Below are positions 48,842-59,141 of a DNA stretch of 64,000 nt, in pieces. This stretch comes from Psychromonas sp. CNPT3. GTDB taxonomy: Bacteria > Pseudomonadota > Gammaproteobacteria > Enterobacterales > Psychromonadaceae. The DNA lies in contig NC_020802.1 of NCBI RefSeq assembly GCF_000153405.2, positions 2,988,411 to 3,052,410 of the forward strand. The letters run 5' to 3'. The translations under genes and the position numbers were made by a program. Positions within the stretch are counted from its first letter, which is position 1, and the number at the start of each line of letters is the position of its first letter. Below the pieces are notes generated by a model. The model was not told where the DNA came from and searched no databases. It saw only the letters and a list, made by a program, of their open reading frames with translations.

Positions 48842-49813
48842 TTAATAATTGGGTAATTGGAATTTTTTAGATATCTCTATAATTTCATTATGACTCGAAT
48901 GCGCAATTTTTTGCATCACGGTTTTAGTTAAATGAGGCGAAAAACTCTCAATAAAATCATACATATATTTTTGTAAGAATACATTACGGCTATAACAGAT
49001 CCATGCATCACAATGTGAAAAGATACCTTCGAGAGGAATACTCACAATCTCTTCATCACAAATATTTAGCGCGGCAATAGAGGCCACAATACCAATCCCT
49101 ATATCCATGCTGACGTATTTTTTGATCACATCAACATCCATTACTGTCATGACATAATTGGCTTTTAGGCCTTTTTCAGCAAAAGCCTGATCTTGCACAA
49201 TGCGCCCCGTTGAGCCAACTTCATAACTTATGATTGAATACTGACTGATTTTTTCTAAGCTTATTTCAGACTCATTACACAATGGGTGCTTCGCCGGTAA
49301 TATTAGGCTTAATGACCATTTATACGCGGGTAAAACGATTAACTCGCTATCCCGCTCTACTTTTTGCGCAACAATTGAAAAATCAGAATGCCCTTTTTTT
49401 ATAATGGCACCATTTTCATCCGGATGCGCGGCACCCACATGTAGCGATATTTCAGGATATTTCTTAATAAAGTAATTCACTGTTTTCGGTAATAAGAAAC
49501 GCGCAATCGTATTCGTTGTATAAATATTTAAACAACCGGAGCGAGGATCAAGATGTTCACGTACCATGGCATACATATTTGCCTCAAGCTCCAGCATTTT
49601 AAAACTTTCATCGAGCAATTTTTTCCCAATATCAGTCACTGCGTTTAAATTTTTGCCTTTACGATCAAAAATCTTCACTCCTAGCTCTTCTTCTAATAAG
49701 GCAATTTGTTTACTTACCCCAGGTTGGGTCGCAAAAAGGCTTTTTGATGCAGAGGATATATTTAAATCATGATTTATAATGGCTTTTAAATAATGAAGTT
49801 GTTTGAGTTTCAT
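48842..49813 (-). CDS. LysR-family regulator, CysB-like
   Basis: The N-terminus MKLKQLHYLKAIINHDLNIS and the HTH SASKSLFATQPGVSKQIALL (about 21-40) closely follow CysB and Cbl, regulators of sulphate assimilation. The effector domain covers about 90-300. Its 323 aa matches CysB (324 aa). No cys gene is adjacent, so a paralogue acting on other sulphur or nitrogen genes is possible. It is divergent from aroE. Confidence 0.85.
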   Translation of the reverse strand: MKLKQLHYLKAIINHDLNISSASKSLFATQPGVSKQIALLEEELGVKIFDRKGKNLNAVTDIGKKLLDESFKMLELEANMYAMVREHLDPRSGCLNIYTTNTIARFLLPKTVNYFIKKYPEISLHVGAAHPDENGAIIKKGHSDFSIVAQKVERDSELIVLPAYKWSLSLILPAKHPLCNESEISLEKISQYSIISYEVGSTGRIVQDQAFAEKGLKANYVMTVMDVDVIKKYVSMDIGIGIVASIAALNICDEEIVSIPLEGIFSHCDAWICYSRNVFLQKYMYDFIESFSPHLTKTVMQKIAHSSHNEIIEISKKFQLPNY

Positions 49814-50092
49814 GCGTACTTCCTTTTATATGCATTCTATATTTTACGCGTAAACAGTGGTAAAACAGTTTTTTTGTCTAATTATCTATATTTGTGATAA
49901 TTAGAAATAAAATTCAATTTACTTAATAGCTTAGCGTATTTTTTCTATCTTAAAAAATAAAGTAAATAAACAATCTCGACTAAAAGTTAACAACGATTGT
50001 ACTTAATAAACAAAATTATTAATCAACAATATTTCCACAACTTAAGATCAATGCTAAATTCAATCATCACTTCTCTCATTTTTGGAAAAAAC

Positions 50093-50911
50093 ATGGATCA
50101 TTATGCTGTTTTTGGAAACCCAATAAGCCATAGTAAATCACCTTTTATCCACGCTCAATTTGCTCAGCAAACATCTCAAAATATGGATTACCAAGCAATT
50201 GAAGCTTCGGTGGATGACTTTGAAAACACCTTAAATACGTTTTTCAAAAATTCAGGGAAAGGTTGTAATATTACGCTACCCTTTAAGATCAGAGCCTTTG
50301 AATATGCACATAAAGTAACACCTCGCGCCCAACTTGCTGGCGCAGTAAACACCTTAAAACTTACCGATGACGGTTTATTGATAGGCGACAATACCGATGG
50401 GGCGGGGTTGATTTTAGATCTGAATAATCACCACGTTGATTTACAAAATAAGCGCATCTTATTATTAGGCGCAGGAGGCGCTGCGCGTGGCGTTTGTGGC
50501 GCATTACTTGAAGCGCAACCGTCTGAGTTGGTGATTGCCAATAGAACGCATCGTAAAGCACAAGATTTAGCCACGATATTTCATGATCATGGCACAGTAA
50601 ATGCGATTAAATTTAATGACTTAAAGGGTGAATTTGATTTGATCATTAATTCAACCTCAGCCAGTTTAAAAGGCGAGGTTCCGCCCATTAGCCCCTCTTT
50701 AATTCACCCCGAAACAGCAATTTACGATATGATGTATAGTAATGAGGCAACCGCATTTAACCTGTGGGCCAAGGCGCACGGCGCAAGATTAATTCTTGAT
50801 GGATTAGGAATGTTAGTCGGACAAGCGGCCGAAAGCTTTGCACTGTGGAGAGGCCTTAAACCCGGCAGCGCACAAGTATTAAATCTACTACGCCAACATC
50901 TATCAACTTAG
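50093..50911 (+). CDS. aroE: Shikimate dehydrogenase
   Basis: AroE reduces 3-dehydroshikimate with NADPH, step four of the shikimate pathway. Substrate residues are in [11 protein letters not shown] near residues 6-16 and LPFKIRAF near 62-69; the nucleotide loop is [11 protein letters not shown] near 127-137. The ATG at 50093 (272 aa) is chosen because the family begins MDxYAVFGNP. The longer in-frame start adds 32 unrelated residues. It is followed 8 bp later by yihD. Confidence 0.95.
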   Translation: MDHYAVFGNPISHSKSPFIHAQFAQQTSQNMDYQAIEASVDDFENTLNTFFKNSGKGCNITLPFKIRAFEYAHKVTPRAQLAGAVNTLKLTDDGLLIGDNTDGAGLILDLNNHHVDLQNKRILLLGAGGAARGVCGALLEAQPSELVIANRTHRKAQDLATIFHDHGTVNAIKFNDLKGEFDLIINSTSASLKGEVPPISPSLIHPETAIYDMMYSNEATAFNLWAKAHGARLILDGLGMLVGQAAESFALWRGLKPGSAQVLNLLRQHLST

Positions 50912-50919
50912 GAAAGATC

Positions 50920-51186
50920 ATGCATACACATCGTATTAATGAATTATTAGAGCTATTACAACCTTACTGGTTAAAAAATAAAGAATTAAGCTTATTAGAA
51001 GTCTTAGACTTGATCCGTAAAGAAGCAGCCTTTGAACAACCGGTTGAAAAACTAACAGATGAAGTGCTTATTTATCATTTGAAAATGGCTCAAATTGGTA
51101 AAGATGAGATGATCCCAGGGATCAAAAAAGATTTTGAAGATGATTTTAAAAATGCACTTTTAAAAGCCCGTGGTGTACTTAAATAA
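50920..51186 (+). CDS. yihD: YihD family protein (DUF1040)
   Basis: The 88-aa protein shares with E. coli YihD the LLELLQPYW start, the central LTDEVLIYHLKMAQ and the ending KALLKARGV-like sequence (FKNALLKARGVLK). Its function is unknown. In E. coli yihD lies just before srkA-dsbA; here ccoG separates them. A terminator follows. Confidence 0.9.
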   Translation: MHTHRINELLELLQPYWLKNKELSLLEVLDLIRKEAAFEQPVEKLTDEVLIYHLKMAQIGKDEMIPGIKKDFEDDFKNALLKARGVLK

Positions 51187-51197
51187 AAGTATAATAC

Positions 51198-51230
51198 GAA
51201 GGCTTTCTTTTAAAAGCCTTCTTCTTTTTT
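51198..51230 (+). terminator. Terminator after yihD
   Basis: GAAGGCTTT/AAAGCCTTC stem with a 6-base loop and a TTCTTTTTT tail. Confidence 0.9.
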
Positions 51231-51380
51231 AACGTTTATCCTTCCCTATTGTCCCTTTCCCCTTTATTTGTTAAATTTGTTAATGAAAATGTCAAAAAAG
51301 CGTTATTTTGTGCTCTACGTTTCGCTTTACAAGATCCCTTTCATTTATACTAATGAAAACACTTATTGCGGTAAAAACAG

Positions 51381-52784
51381 ATGCTTGAACAGATCAAAAT
51401 AAAAGAAATAAAAAGTACACCTAAAGATGTCGTAGATCGCTACAACCCGAGCTCACGGATATATGTCCGTGCCACTTATGGCTTGTATCAAAAACTGCGC
51501 CGCTATACAGGGTGGGGTTTGATCTTGTTTTTTATCGCAATCCCGCTGTTACGTTGGAATGGTCATCAAGCCGTCTTATTTGATCTTGAAAAACAACAGT
51601 ATCACCTCTTCAATATGACTTTGTTTCCTCAAGATTTAACCTTACTTGCGTGGATTTTTATCATCGCAGCCTTTGCATTATTCTTTTTCACAACCTATCT
51701 AGGGCGCGTATGGTGTGGTTATACTTGCCCGCAGACCGTCTGGACATTTATTTTTATTTGGTTTGAGGAGCATTTTGAAGGCAGTGCTAACAAGCGAAAA
51801 TGCTTAGATAAAGCGCCTTGGAGCTTACATAAACTCTCTCGAAAAACGGCCAAGCACAGTGCTTGGATAAGCGTATCAATTCTAACGGGTCTGGCTTTTT
51901 GCTCTTATTTTGTGCCTGTCGATGAGCTCTATTTAGATTTTTTTACTTTTAACAGTAGCGTTACAATTACCGGCTGTATTATTTTCTTTGCGACCATAAC
52001 GTATGCAAATGCAGGCTGGATGCGCTCAATTGTTTGTACTCATATGTGCCCTTACTCCCGGTTTCAATCCACCATGTTTGATAAAAACACTTATATCGTT
52101 GGTTATGATACCAAACGAGGCGAACAAAGAGGCCCTCGCAGACGTAAAAGCGATCCTAAAGCGTTAGGACTCGGAGATTGTGTTGACTGTGATCTCTGCG
52201 TTCAAGTGTGCCCAACGGGTATTGATATTCGCGAAGGCTTACAATATGAATGTATAAATTGTGGGGCTTGTATTGATGCTTGTGATGCGACGATGCTTAA
52301 AATGGGCTACCCAAAAGGCCTTATCTCTTATACTTCTGAAAATAAACTCGCCGGAGAAAAAACCAAAGTATTACGCCCTAAAATTGTGGGTTATGGTTTG
52401 CTATTACTGGTAATGATCAGCCTCTTTGCAATTAACTTATTTAATTTAAGCAGTGCAGAGCTAGAAATTGTTCGAGATAGAAGCGCATTATATCGCGAGA
52501 ATAGTGAAGGTTTAATTGAAAATACTTACACCTTAAAAATACTCAACAAAACCATTAACACACAAACCTATCAAATCTCTTTTTCAGGTTTAGAAGACGC
52601 TTATCTTATTGGTCCCAGTGAGATAGTGATACAATCAGGAGAAGTTTTCACCCAGCCTATTGCGATTGCAGTTGATCCCTACGATATTAAAGCTAAAAAA
52701 GTAATGATCACTATAATACTAAGCAGTAAGGCTGATGATATTGAAGAAATAAAGCAAGAAACACCTTTCTTTCTCTCTTTATAG
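51381..52784 (+). CDS. ccoG: Cytochrome c oxidase accessory protein CcoG (RdxA/FixG)
   Basis: CcoG is a membrane iron-sulphur protein needed for copper delivery to cbb3-type oxidases. Several membrane helices lie in the first 220 residues (about 40-60, 87-107, 160-180, 190-212) and one near 335-355. Two clusters of cysteines (CVDCDLCVQVCPTG near 265-278 and CINCGACIDACD near 290-301) bind two 4Fe-4S clusters. A C-terminal Ig-like domain completes the 467 aa. The ccoNOQP genes are not in this window. Confidence 0.94.
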   Translation: MLEQIKIKEIKSTPKDVVDRYNPSSRIYVRATYGLYQKLRRYTGWGLILFFIAIPLLRWNGHQAVLFDLEKQQYHLFNMTLFPQDLTLLAWIFIIAAFALFFFTTYLGRVWCGYTCPQTVWTFIFIWFEEHFEGSANKRKCLDKAPWSLHKLSRKTAKHSAWISVSILTGLAFCSYFVPVDELYLDFFTFNSSVTITGCIIFFATITYANAGWMRSIVCTHMCPYSRFQSTMFDKNTYIVGYDTKRGEQRGPRRRKSDPKALGLGDCVDCDLCVQVCPTGIDIREGLQYECINCGACIDACDATMLKMGYPKGLISYTSENKLAGEKTKVLRPKIVGYGLLLLVMISLFAINLFNLSSAELEIVRDRSALYRENSEGLIENTYTLKILNKTINTQTYQISFSGLEDAYLIGPSEIVIQSGEVFTQPIAIAVDPYDIKAKKVMITIILSSKADDIEEIKQETPFFLSL

Positions 52785-52800
52785 CCAAAGATAATCACTT

Positions 52801-52827
52801 AAACAGGCAGTACTTTGCCTGTTTTAT
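52801..52827 (+). terminator. Terminator after ccoG
   Basis: AACAGGCA and TGCCTGTT arms with a 5-6 base loop run into TTTATT, about 10 bases before srkA. Confidence 0.75.
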
Positions 52828-52837
52828 TGGGACCCCT

Positions 52838-53842
52838 ATGCAAGATGCAAATTTTAGTTATTTATCGTTGACACCAGAGCGTCAATTAGACGCTTTAGCC
52901 AGTATTGGTATTTACCCTCAAACTGGTCTTATTGCGCTTAATTCTTACGAAAACAGAGTGTCTCTTTTTACCGATGAAAATGATATTCGTTATGTTGTAA
53001 AATTTTATCGCCCGCAACGCTGGAGTAAAGAGCAATTACTTGAAGATCACCATTTTTCACTGACTTTAAAAGAACAGGGTTGTTTGCTCGCAGAGCCTGT
53101 TACACTCAATGAACAAACATTATTCCTTTTCGAAGGTTATTATTTCTCTCTGTTTCGCGCATTATCTGCCCGTAATATGGAAATCGATAATATTGACCAA
53201 TTGTATGATATTGGAATTGCGCTCGGTAAAATGCACCGCATTTCTAGCGTCCAACCTTTTGAGCACCGTGAATCACTCAATATACAAAACATGTTAACGG
53301 CGCCGATTGAAGCACTACAAAAAAGCCCCTATGTCCCACGCTTTATTCGCCCAAAATTGTTTCGCTGTATGCATGAAATAAAAACAGTCGTAACTGAAAA
53401 GTTAGCAGCCCAAACTTATACAAGTATTCGCTTACATGGCGACTGCCATAGCAGTAACATCATGCTCCACCAAGAACAAATCTACCTCGTTGATTTTGAT
53501 GACTGTAAAATGGGACCCGCTATTCAAGATATTTGGATGTTATTACATGGCTCTCGCCAAGATAAACAATTACAATTAAATATGCTACTAGATGGTTACC
53601 AAGAAGAATTTGATTTTGATTTTTCGGAATTTTCTTTAATTGAGCCCTTACGTAGCATGCGTATTATTCATTATGTGAGCTGGATCAACAAACGCTGGAA
53701 AGATCCGAGTTTTGTAGTGAACTTTCCTTGGTTTAAGACAGACCAATACTGGAAGGACTTGTTACAATCCTTACAACAACAATTAATTAATATGCAGGCA
53801 CCAGCATTATCGCTACAACCTGACTATCAACAACCATACTGA
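52838..53842 (+). CDS. srkA: Stress response kinase SrkA (YihE)
   Basis: SrkA is a Ser/Thr-type protein kinase with an aminoglycoside-phosphotransferase fold. In E. coli it is Cpx-controlled and protects against MazEF-linked death. The catalytic loop is RLHGDCHSSNIM (about 200-211) and the metal-binding motif is VDFDDCKMGPA (about 219-229). Its 334 aa matches YihE (328 aa). It is followed 18 bp later by dsbA, as in E. coli, so the pair is probably one operon. Confidence 0.93.
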   Translation: MQDANFSYLSLTPERQLDALASIGIYPQTGLIALNSYENRVSLFTDENDIRYVVKFYRPQRWSKEQLLEDHHFSLTLKEQGCLLAEPVTLNEQTLFLFEGYYFSLFRALSARNMEIDNIDQLYDIGIALGKMHRISSVQPFEHRESLNIQNMLTAPIEALQKSPYVPRFIRPKLFRCMHEIKTVVTEKLAAQTYTSIRLHGDCHSSNIMLHQEQIYLVDFDDCKMGPAIQDIWMLLHGSRQDKQLQLNMLLDGYQEEFDFDFSEFSLIEPLRSMRIIHYVSWINKRWKDPSFVVNFPWFKTDQYWKDLLQSLQQQLINMQAPALSLQPDYQQPY

Positions 53843-53860
53843 GTATAAAGGACATAAGAA

Positions 53861-54463
53861 ATGAAAACGATTTTTGCACTTTTTTTGGGGTTAATTTTAT
53901 TACCTCTAAGCGCACAAGCAAAGGAATTCACAGAGGGCGTTAATTATGAGGTCGTAAAAGAAACGGCCACAGAAACCCCTGAAGTCATGGAATTTTTCTC
54001 ATATTACTGCCCTCATTGTTTTAAATTTGAACCTATTATCAAAACATTACGTGCTAACTTAGATGAGAATGTCAGTATAAAGAAAAATCATGTCGACTTT
54101 TTAGGTCAAGGCATGGGCCCACAGCTTACTCGCGCTTTAGCTGCTGCTGAAATGCTAAATGTAGAAGATAAAGTATCAAGTATGATATTTGATCAATTAC
54201 ACACACAGCGCCGTGCAATCAATGGCCAAAAAGATATTTTAGCCATCTTTGAACAAGCGGGGATCTCAAATAAAGAAGCACAAGGCGCAATGGAAAGCTT
54301 CCCTGTTGTAGGTCTTGCTTCACAGATGAAACGCAATACCGAGACTTTTAATATTCGCGCTGTACCTGCCATTATCGTCAATGGTAAATACCAAGTGAAT
54401 ACAGGATCTGTACGTAGTGAAGAAGAGTTAATTGAACTCATTACTTACCTAACGAAGAAATAA
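53861..54463 (+). CDS. dsbA: Thiol:disulfide interchange protein DsbA
   Basis: DsbA introduces disulfide bonds into periplasmic proteins. A signal peptide spans about residues 1-20 (ending SAQA). The active site is CPHC near 50-53 within FFSYYCPHCFKF, and the cis-Pro loop is VRAV-like (IRAVPAII near 165-172). Its 200 aa is standard. It is coupled to srkA and followed by a hairpin. Confidence 0.96.
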   Translation: MKTIFALFLGLILLPLSAQAKEFTEGVNYEVVKETATETPEVMEFFSYYCPHCFKFEPIIKTLRANLDENVSIKKNHVDFLGQGMGPQLTRALAAAEMLNVEDKVSSMIFDQLHTQRRAINGQKDILAIFEQAGISNKEAQGAMESFPVVGLASQMKRNTETFNIRAVPAIIVNGKYQVNTGSVRSEEELIELITYLTKK

Positions 54464-54478
54464 ATTAACCCTTTGTGA

Positions 54479-54520
54479 TAAAGATCATATACCTACACAT
54501 GTATGGTCTTTATTATATCC
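54479..54520 (+). terminator. Probable terminator after dsbA
   Basis: ATAAAGATCATATAC and GTATGGTCTTTAT can pair across an 8-base loop, followed by TATATCC. The T-run is weak. Confidence 0.55.
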
Positions 54521-54580
54521 TCTATAAGTTATATCCATGAAGCGCTTACTTCCGCACTTTATTCTTAAGGAGTTTTCATT

Positions 54581-55243
54581 TTGAAAACTGTATTTAATAA
54601 TGCAGCACAGATAAAATCTGTTTTACGCGATCTACATAATCAAAAAGGCTCTTGTAAAGCGCAGATTGTTGCCATTAGTGGTATTGAAGGGGGTGGTAAA
54701 CGTCACTTAACTGAAAAAGTAGCACAAGCGTTACGCTTAGAAGGTCTCTCGGTTGCCATTGTGCACACAGAAGATTGGAGTGCAAGTGACAGCGTGCGTT
54801 TTAATGCGATGAATAGCCCTGAAGAGTACTACTTAAACGCCTATCGTTTTTCTGAAATGTTCGAGCAATTAATATTACCCCTTAAACTATTTGGGCATGT
54901 GAAAGTAGCGGTAACACGCGATAATATAATGCATCCCGTTACCGTGGAATATGATTTTGATAATGTAGACATTGTCTTAATTCAAGGTGTTTATCTGTTA
55001 CAAGAAGCTTATATCGACCTTTATGCTTATAGCTGCTGGGTGCAAAGTGATTATGAAGCTGCGTTTACACGTTTAAGTAAACAAACCGATCTCGACCCTT
55101 CTGCCGTCTCCCTGCTTAATTTATTTGAAGGCTTAATTAAACCTGCTGGCCAATACCATATTTACACGGATGATCCTCAAGGTAATGCAGATTCTATCTA
55201 TATAGAGCAAGAGAACGAAGAAAATGAGCAACCAACAACATAA
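54581..55243 (+). CDS. Uridine kinase-like P-loop protein with altered Walker A
   Basis: The 220-aa protein has a P-loop kinase fold: [20 protein letters not shown] near residues 27-46 and [10 protein letters not shown], then [13 protein letters not shown] near 126-138, as in uridine kinase and CoaA relatives. The Walker A reads GxxGGGKR, with Arg in place of the usual Ser/Thr after Lys. Nucleotide use is therefore uncertain. Translation starts at TTG, with TAAGGAG 7 bases before. It overlaps coaA by 20 bases. I do not recognise a named function. Confidence 0.72.
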   Translation: MKTVFNNAAQIKSVLRDLHNQKGSCKAQIVAISGIEGGGKRHLTEKVAQALRLEGLSVAIVHTEDWSASDSVRFNAMNSPEEYYLNAYRFSEMFEQLILPLKLFGHVKVAVTRDNIMHPVTVEYDFDNVDIVLIQGVYLLQEAYIDLYAYSCWVQSDYEAAFTRLSKQTDLDPSAVSLLNLFEGLIKPAGQYHIYTDDPQGNADSIYIEQENEENEQPTT

Positions 55244-56174
55244 TATCCATAATGCCTATATACATTTTGAACGTGATCAATGGGCGCGTTTACGCAACAA
55301 CGTTGAATTAACCCTTTCTCTTGATGACTTGCAACAATTACAGGGCATCAATGAATCTCTTTCTATCCAAGAAGTTATCGACATTTACCTACCCTTATCT
55401 CGCTTACTCAATTTATATGTGGGCTCTCTGCAAAAACGTCATAGCGTACGCGATCAGTTTTTAGAAACAAAACATGAGCACGTCCCTTATATCATTGGCA
55501 TTGCAGGCAGTGTTGCCGTAGGTAAAAGTACAACGGCGCGTATTTTACAGGCTTTACTGTCGCGCTGGCCAGAGCATCCGTCGGTTGCACTGGTTACTAC
55601 CGATGGTTTTTTGCGCAATAATAAAGATTTAGTTGCGCATAATTTAATGCATAAAAAGGGCTTTCCTGAAAGTTTTAATACTAAAGCCTTAGTTGATTTT
55701 GTGGCTGCCATAAAATCAGGAAAAGAGTCTATTGACGCCCCTATTTATTCACATTTAACTTATGACATTTTACCCGATAAGAAAATCACCATTAATAAAC
55801 CAGATATTGTGATCATTGAGGGACTGAACGTCTTACAGACAGCCCTCAATGAACCGGAGCGCCCTACTCGTGTTTTTGTCTCTGACTTCGTCGACTTTTC
55901 TATTTTTGTCGATGCAGAGCCTGCCATGATCAAACAGTGGTACTTACAACGATTTCTTAAATTTAGTGTTGGCGCATTCACCGATCCGGATGCCTACTTT
56001 CATACTTATTCTAAAATGACCCAGCAACAACAAATTGATATCGCAAGTAAAATTTGGGATGAAATTAACGGCGTCAATCTTTCTGAGAATATTCGCCCCA
56101 CGCGTGATAGAGCAAATTTGATATTAAAAAAAGGTTATAACCACCAAGTTTCGAGTGTCAAACTACGAAAATAA
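55224..56174 (+). CDS. coaA: Pantothenate kinase, type I
   Basis: CoaA phosphorylates pantothenate, the rate-limiting step of coenzyme A synthesis. Walker A is [12 protein letters not shown] near residues 93-104. The pantothenate and CoA-binding region includes DGFLRNN near 128-134 and the Tyr/His-rich TYDILPDK. Its 316 aa equals E. coli CoaA. It is closed by a strong bidirectional terminator. Confidence 0.96.
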   Translation: MSNQQHNIHNAYIHFERDQWARLRNNVELTLSLDDLQQLQGINESLSIQEVIDIYLPLSRLLNLYVGSLQKRHSVRDQFLETKHEHVPYIIGIAGSVAVGKSTTARILQALLSRWPEHPSVALVTTDGFLRNNKDLVAHNLMHKKGFPESFNTKALVDFVAAIKSGKESIDAPIYSHLTYDILPDKKITINKPDIVIIEGLNVLQTALNEPERPTRVFVSDFVDFSIFVDAEPAMIKQWYLQRFLKFSVGAFTDPDAYFHTYSKMTQQQQIDIASKIWDEINGVNLSENIRPTRDRANLILKKGYNHQVSSVKLRK

Positions 56175-56180
56175 ATAAAA

Positions 56181-56211
56181 AAAAACCGAACACCCAGCGT
56201 GTTCGGTTTTT
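56181..56211. terminator. Bidirectional terminator between coaA and glpX
   Basis: AAAAACCGAACAC and GTGTTCGGTTTTT form a 13-bp stem around CCAGC. There are A- and T-runs on both sides. Confidence 0.95.
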
Positions 56212-56241
56212 ATCGTTTTCATATCGATTAAAAAATCAATC

Positions 56242-57258
56242 TTATAAAATAATATCTTTTAATCTTTGATCTTTACGATCAAGATAATGCATAGAGCGTA
56301 TACGACGCACCGTGCGAGATTTACCACGTACTAATAGTGTTTCTGTCGTTGCAATACGTCCATCTAAAGAGACACCTTCTACAAGGTCGCCTTTAGTGAT
56401 GCCAGTAGCTGAGAAAATAATATTGTCATTTTTTACCAGATCGTCAAGTTTTAAGACTTTATTGACTTCAACACCCGCAGCTTCGCAACGACGAATTTCT
56501 TCTTCACCTATTCGAATGTTTTCTTCTGTCGGCCCTTTAACCATTGGACGAGGCAGTAAACGTGCGTGCATATTACCATCTAAAGCGCGTACCACAGCTG
56601 CAGATATAACGCCTTCTGGAGCGCCACCAATACAGTACAAGACATCGACTTGATTATCCGGCATACAAGCAAGAATAGAGATAGCAACATCACCATCAGG
56701 GATTGCAAAAACGCGGCAACCTAAACCTTGCATATCTTTAATGATGCGATCATGACGAGGCTTCGCAAGTGTTGCAACCGTTAACTCCGTTAATGGTTTA
56801 CCAAGTGCTAACGCAACCGCTTTTAAGTTTTGCTCTAAAGAAAGCTCTAAATTAATGGCATCTTTTGCATTAGGACCCACGATTAATTTTTCCATATACA
56901 TATCGGGAGCATGTAAAAAACAGCCTTTTTCGCCAACCGCAAGTACCGCAAGTGCATTTGATTGACCCATCGCCGTCATACGCGTACCTTCAATAGGATC
57001 AACTGCAATATCAACCACATTACAGCCTTCTATAGCTGTACCTACTTTTTCACCAATATATAGCATCGGTGCATCATCGATTTCACCTTCACCAATGACA
57101 ATTTCACCATCAATATCGATTTGATTGAAAATAAGACGCATTGCCTCTACCGCAGCACCATCTGCCATATTCTTATCGCCACGACCTAACCATTTAAATC
57201 CAGCTAAGGCGGCAGCTTCTGTTACTCGAGAAAATTCAATTGCTAATTCACGTTTCAT
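56242..57258 (-). CDS. glpX: Fructose-1,6-bisphosphatase class II
   Basis: GlpX hydrolyses fructose-1,6-bisphosphate in gluconeogenesis. Metal-binding acidic residues occur in GRGDKNMADGAA (about 26-37), VIGEGEIDDAPML (about 55-67) and VDPIEGTRMT (about 84-93). The ATG at 57258 is chosen because E. coli GlpX begins MRRELAIEFSRV at the same place; the longer start adds 14 unrelated residues. Chosen length 338 aa. It is not with glpFK here. Confidence 0.94.
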   Translation of the reverse strand: MKRELAIEFSRVTEAAALAGFKWLGRGDKNMADGAAVEAMRLIFNQIDIDGEIVIGEGEIDDAPMLYIGEKVGTAIEGCNVVDIAVDPIEGTRMTAMGQSNALAVLAVGEKGCFLHAPDMYMEKLIVGPNAKDAINLELSLEQNLKAVALALGKPLTELTVATLAKPRHDRIIKDMQGLGCRVFAIPDGDVAISILACMPDNQVDVLYCIGGAPEGVISAAVVRALDGNMHARLLPRPMVKGPTEENIRIGEEEIRRCEAAGVEVNKVLKLDDLVKNDNIIFSATGITKGDLVEGVSLDGRIATTETLLVRGKSRTVRRIRSMHYLDRKDQRLKDIIL

Positions 57259-57893
57259 TAATGTAGCTCCACTATTTTTATAAATTGTATACCTATGCAA
57301 CTTTAACTATCAGCATGAGACAACGATTATATGTCTCTTCACGAGGTGCATAAGTGAAATATTCTATTGGATACCTTACTAAGTGATATTATTCCATTTA
57401 TGACTAACATTTAAACAATGTCATGTCTCTTTCACTCAATATTTATCCGACTTAGTGCTTATTATTTGACTCAATGCTGTGCCATGAGTCTCTCACACTT
57501 TTATTTGTACTTCTGGATAAAAAGCCCAGATCAACCGTACTTTTAGATAATGCTCTCGTTATCTGCTCATTTATGTGTTTTAAAAAGTAAGCGCACAACG
57601 TATTACTTTAATACTTTTCTAAACACCTAAATAGACCCCTTAATTAATACAATACTGATTAATTTTTGGTGTTCCGATTATAGCCTATTATCCTTTTAAA
57701 ATAAGCACATTGATAATATCTTTAGTGCTTGAGCATATCCTACTGTAAAGGCGATTGATAATATCTAACAGAGACAAAAAAGTCTTATTTTTCATAGGTC
57801 TTATTCTCTAAAAAATCTAGACTAAGCATCTATGTCCAAGAAAAACAGGCCCTTTCAAACGAGCCGATCCCAAAGCAACACTGTCATTTTTAT
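57259..57893. other. 635-bp AT-rich gap between glpX and pabA
   Basis: No credible ORF is present. The left part must carry the glpX promoter. Near 57770-57800 a short GAGAC-AAAAAA-GTCTT hairpin with a T-rich right side could be a weak terminator for pabA. Nothing else is recognised. Confidence 0.45.
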
Positions 57894-58463
57894 TTATGTC
57901 AGTTTAATGAAATTCTCTAATAATTTCAGACCTTGCTCAGACATAATACTTTCAGGATGAAACTGCACACCTTCGAGTGCCAATGTTTTATGCCTTATGG
58001 CCATTATCTCATCACTGCCTTGCACACGCGCAGACACATCAAAACAATCAGGTACGCTCAAAGGATCAATCAATAAACTATGGTAGCGAGTGACATTTAA
58101 AGGGTTTTTTAAGCCCTTAAAAACACCTTTTCCGTCATGATCGATTAAAGAGTTTTTCCCATGCATGACTTGCTGAGCACGGACAATTCTCCCTCCAAAT
58201 ACTTGCGCAATACTTTGATGGCCAAGACACACGCCAAGTAGAGGGATCTGCCCAGCAAAGCGCTCAATAAGCGCTAAAGAGAGTCCGGCTTCATTAGGCG
58301 TGCAAGGACCAGGAGAAATGACGATATGCTCAGGTGCAAGCGAGGCGACCTCAGCTAAACTGATTTTATCGTTGCGCTTAACCAATACCTCTACATTTAA
58401 TTGTGCAAAGTATTGCACTAGGTTATATGTAAAAGAATCATAATTATCGAGCATAAGAAGCAT
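57894..58463 (-). CDS. pabA: Glutamine amidotransferase, aminodeoxychorismate synthase component II
   Basis: PabA supplies ammonia from glutamine for aminodeoxychorismate (folate), and in some bacteria also for anthranilate. The start [19 protein letters not shown] and the class I triad are visible: Cys in [11 protein letters not shown] near residue 80, and His-Glu in QFHPESI near 170. I chose the ATG at 58463 (189 aa). The 14-residue upstream extension is hydrophobic and unlike the family. A lone pabA without trpE points to PabA rather than TrpG. Confidence 0.85.
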   Translation of the reverse strand: MLLMLDNYDSFTYNLVQYFAQLNVEVLVKRNDKISLAEVASLAPEHIVISPGPCTPNEAGLSLALIERFAGQIPLLGVCLGHQSIAQVFGGRIVRAQQVMHGKNSLIDHDGKGVFKGLKNPLNVTRYHSLLIDPLSVPDCFDVSARVQGSDEIMAIRHKTLALEGVQFHPESIMSEQGLKLLENFIKLT

Positions 58464-58505
58464 AAAAACCAAACCTATTGAAAACATGGCCCTGAATAAA
58501 AACAC

Positions 58506-58741
58506 GTGATAATAAATGCATTCAACAAGCTAAAAAAAGAACATAAACTATACATGTTATTATGCCAAATCACAGTAAAGCATCGGCTAAAAAGCACTTT
58601 GATAGGTTTGTTAAAAGGCAGAGTATCATTTATCGATACACGTGATCATAGAAGTAATATAATAAGGGGAGTAGAAGGCGTAAGCAGATTAATTTTTAAC
58701 AGAAAAGTGCTATGCGATGATGATAAAATATTTTATGACAG
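58506..58741. other. Gap between pabA and csrB with doubtful small ORF
   Basis: A GTG-initiated ORF of 90 codons runs rightward from 58506 to 58778, into the csrB terminator. It has no clear ribosome site, no recognised domain and a lysine-rich composition typical of chance ORFs in AT-rich DNA. I do not call it as a gene. Confidence 0.4.
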
Positions 58742-58750
58742 GCAAAGGAA

Positions 58751-58770
58751 AGGGCAACCGAAGTTGCCCT
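58751..58770. terminator. csrB terminator
   Basis: Perfect 8-bp stem AGGGCAAC with a 4-base loop. The minus-strand tail is TTCCTTT; the plus-strand tail is TATTTT. Confidence 0.75.
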
Positions 58771-59029
58771 TATTTTAGTCACTCTATCAAGTCCTTGACA
58801 GTTGATGCTCCCTGCATAAAATCCATTTGACTACTGCCATCCAGGCATCCTCTTCCCAATCCTTCGGGCTCATCCTTTTAAATATCCATATACAATAAAC
58901 AATCCTGTTTATCGGTCATCTCCCAATCCATAGAAGGTGTCCATATTTTGTCATCCTGACATAATAATAACTATCCGCGTCATTATTGTTCTTCATCCTG
59001 AAGATGTTCCTTCACAACATCCTGTTGTG

Positions 59030-59141
59030 TCCTTTACGTCCATTGTATAAAGCATCCGGCTTTATTTGCTCTTATCCTAAGAGTATCCTTTACGTCCATT
59101 GTAATAAAGCATCCGGCTTTATTTGCTCTTATCCTAAGAGT
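59030..59141 (-). repeat. 55-56 bp tandem duplication inside csrB
   Basis: Two adjacent units (59030-59084 and 59086-59141) are identical except for one extra A. Each holds two GGA hairpins and two unpaired GGA sites (TGGACG and AAGGA). Confidence 0.92.

Noticed and set aside
58506..58778. 90-codon plus-strand ORF starting GTG
   Set aside because: There is no ribosome site or recognisable domain, its end lies inside the csrB terminator stem, and its composition is what chance ORFs show in AT-rich DNA.
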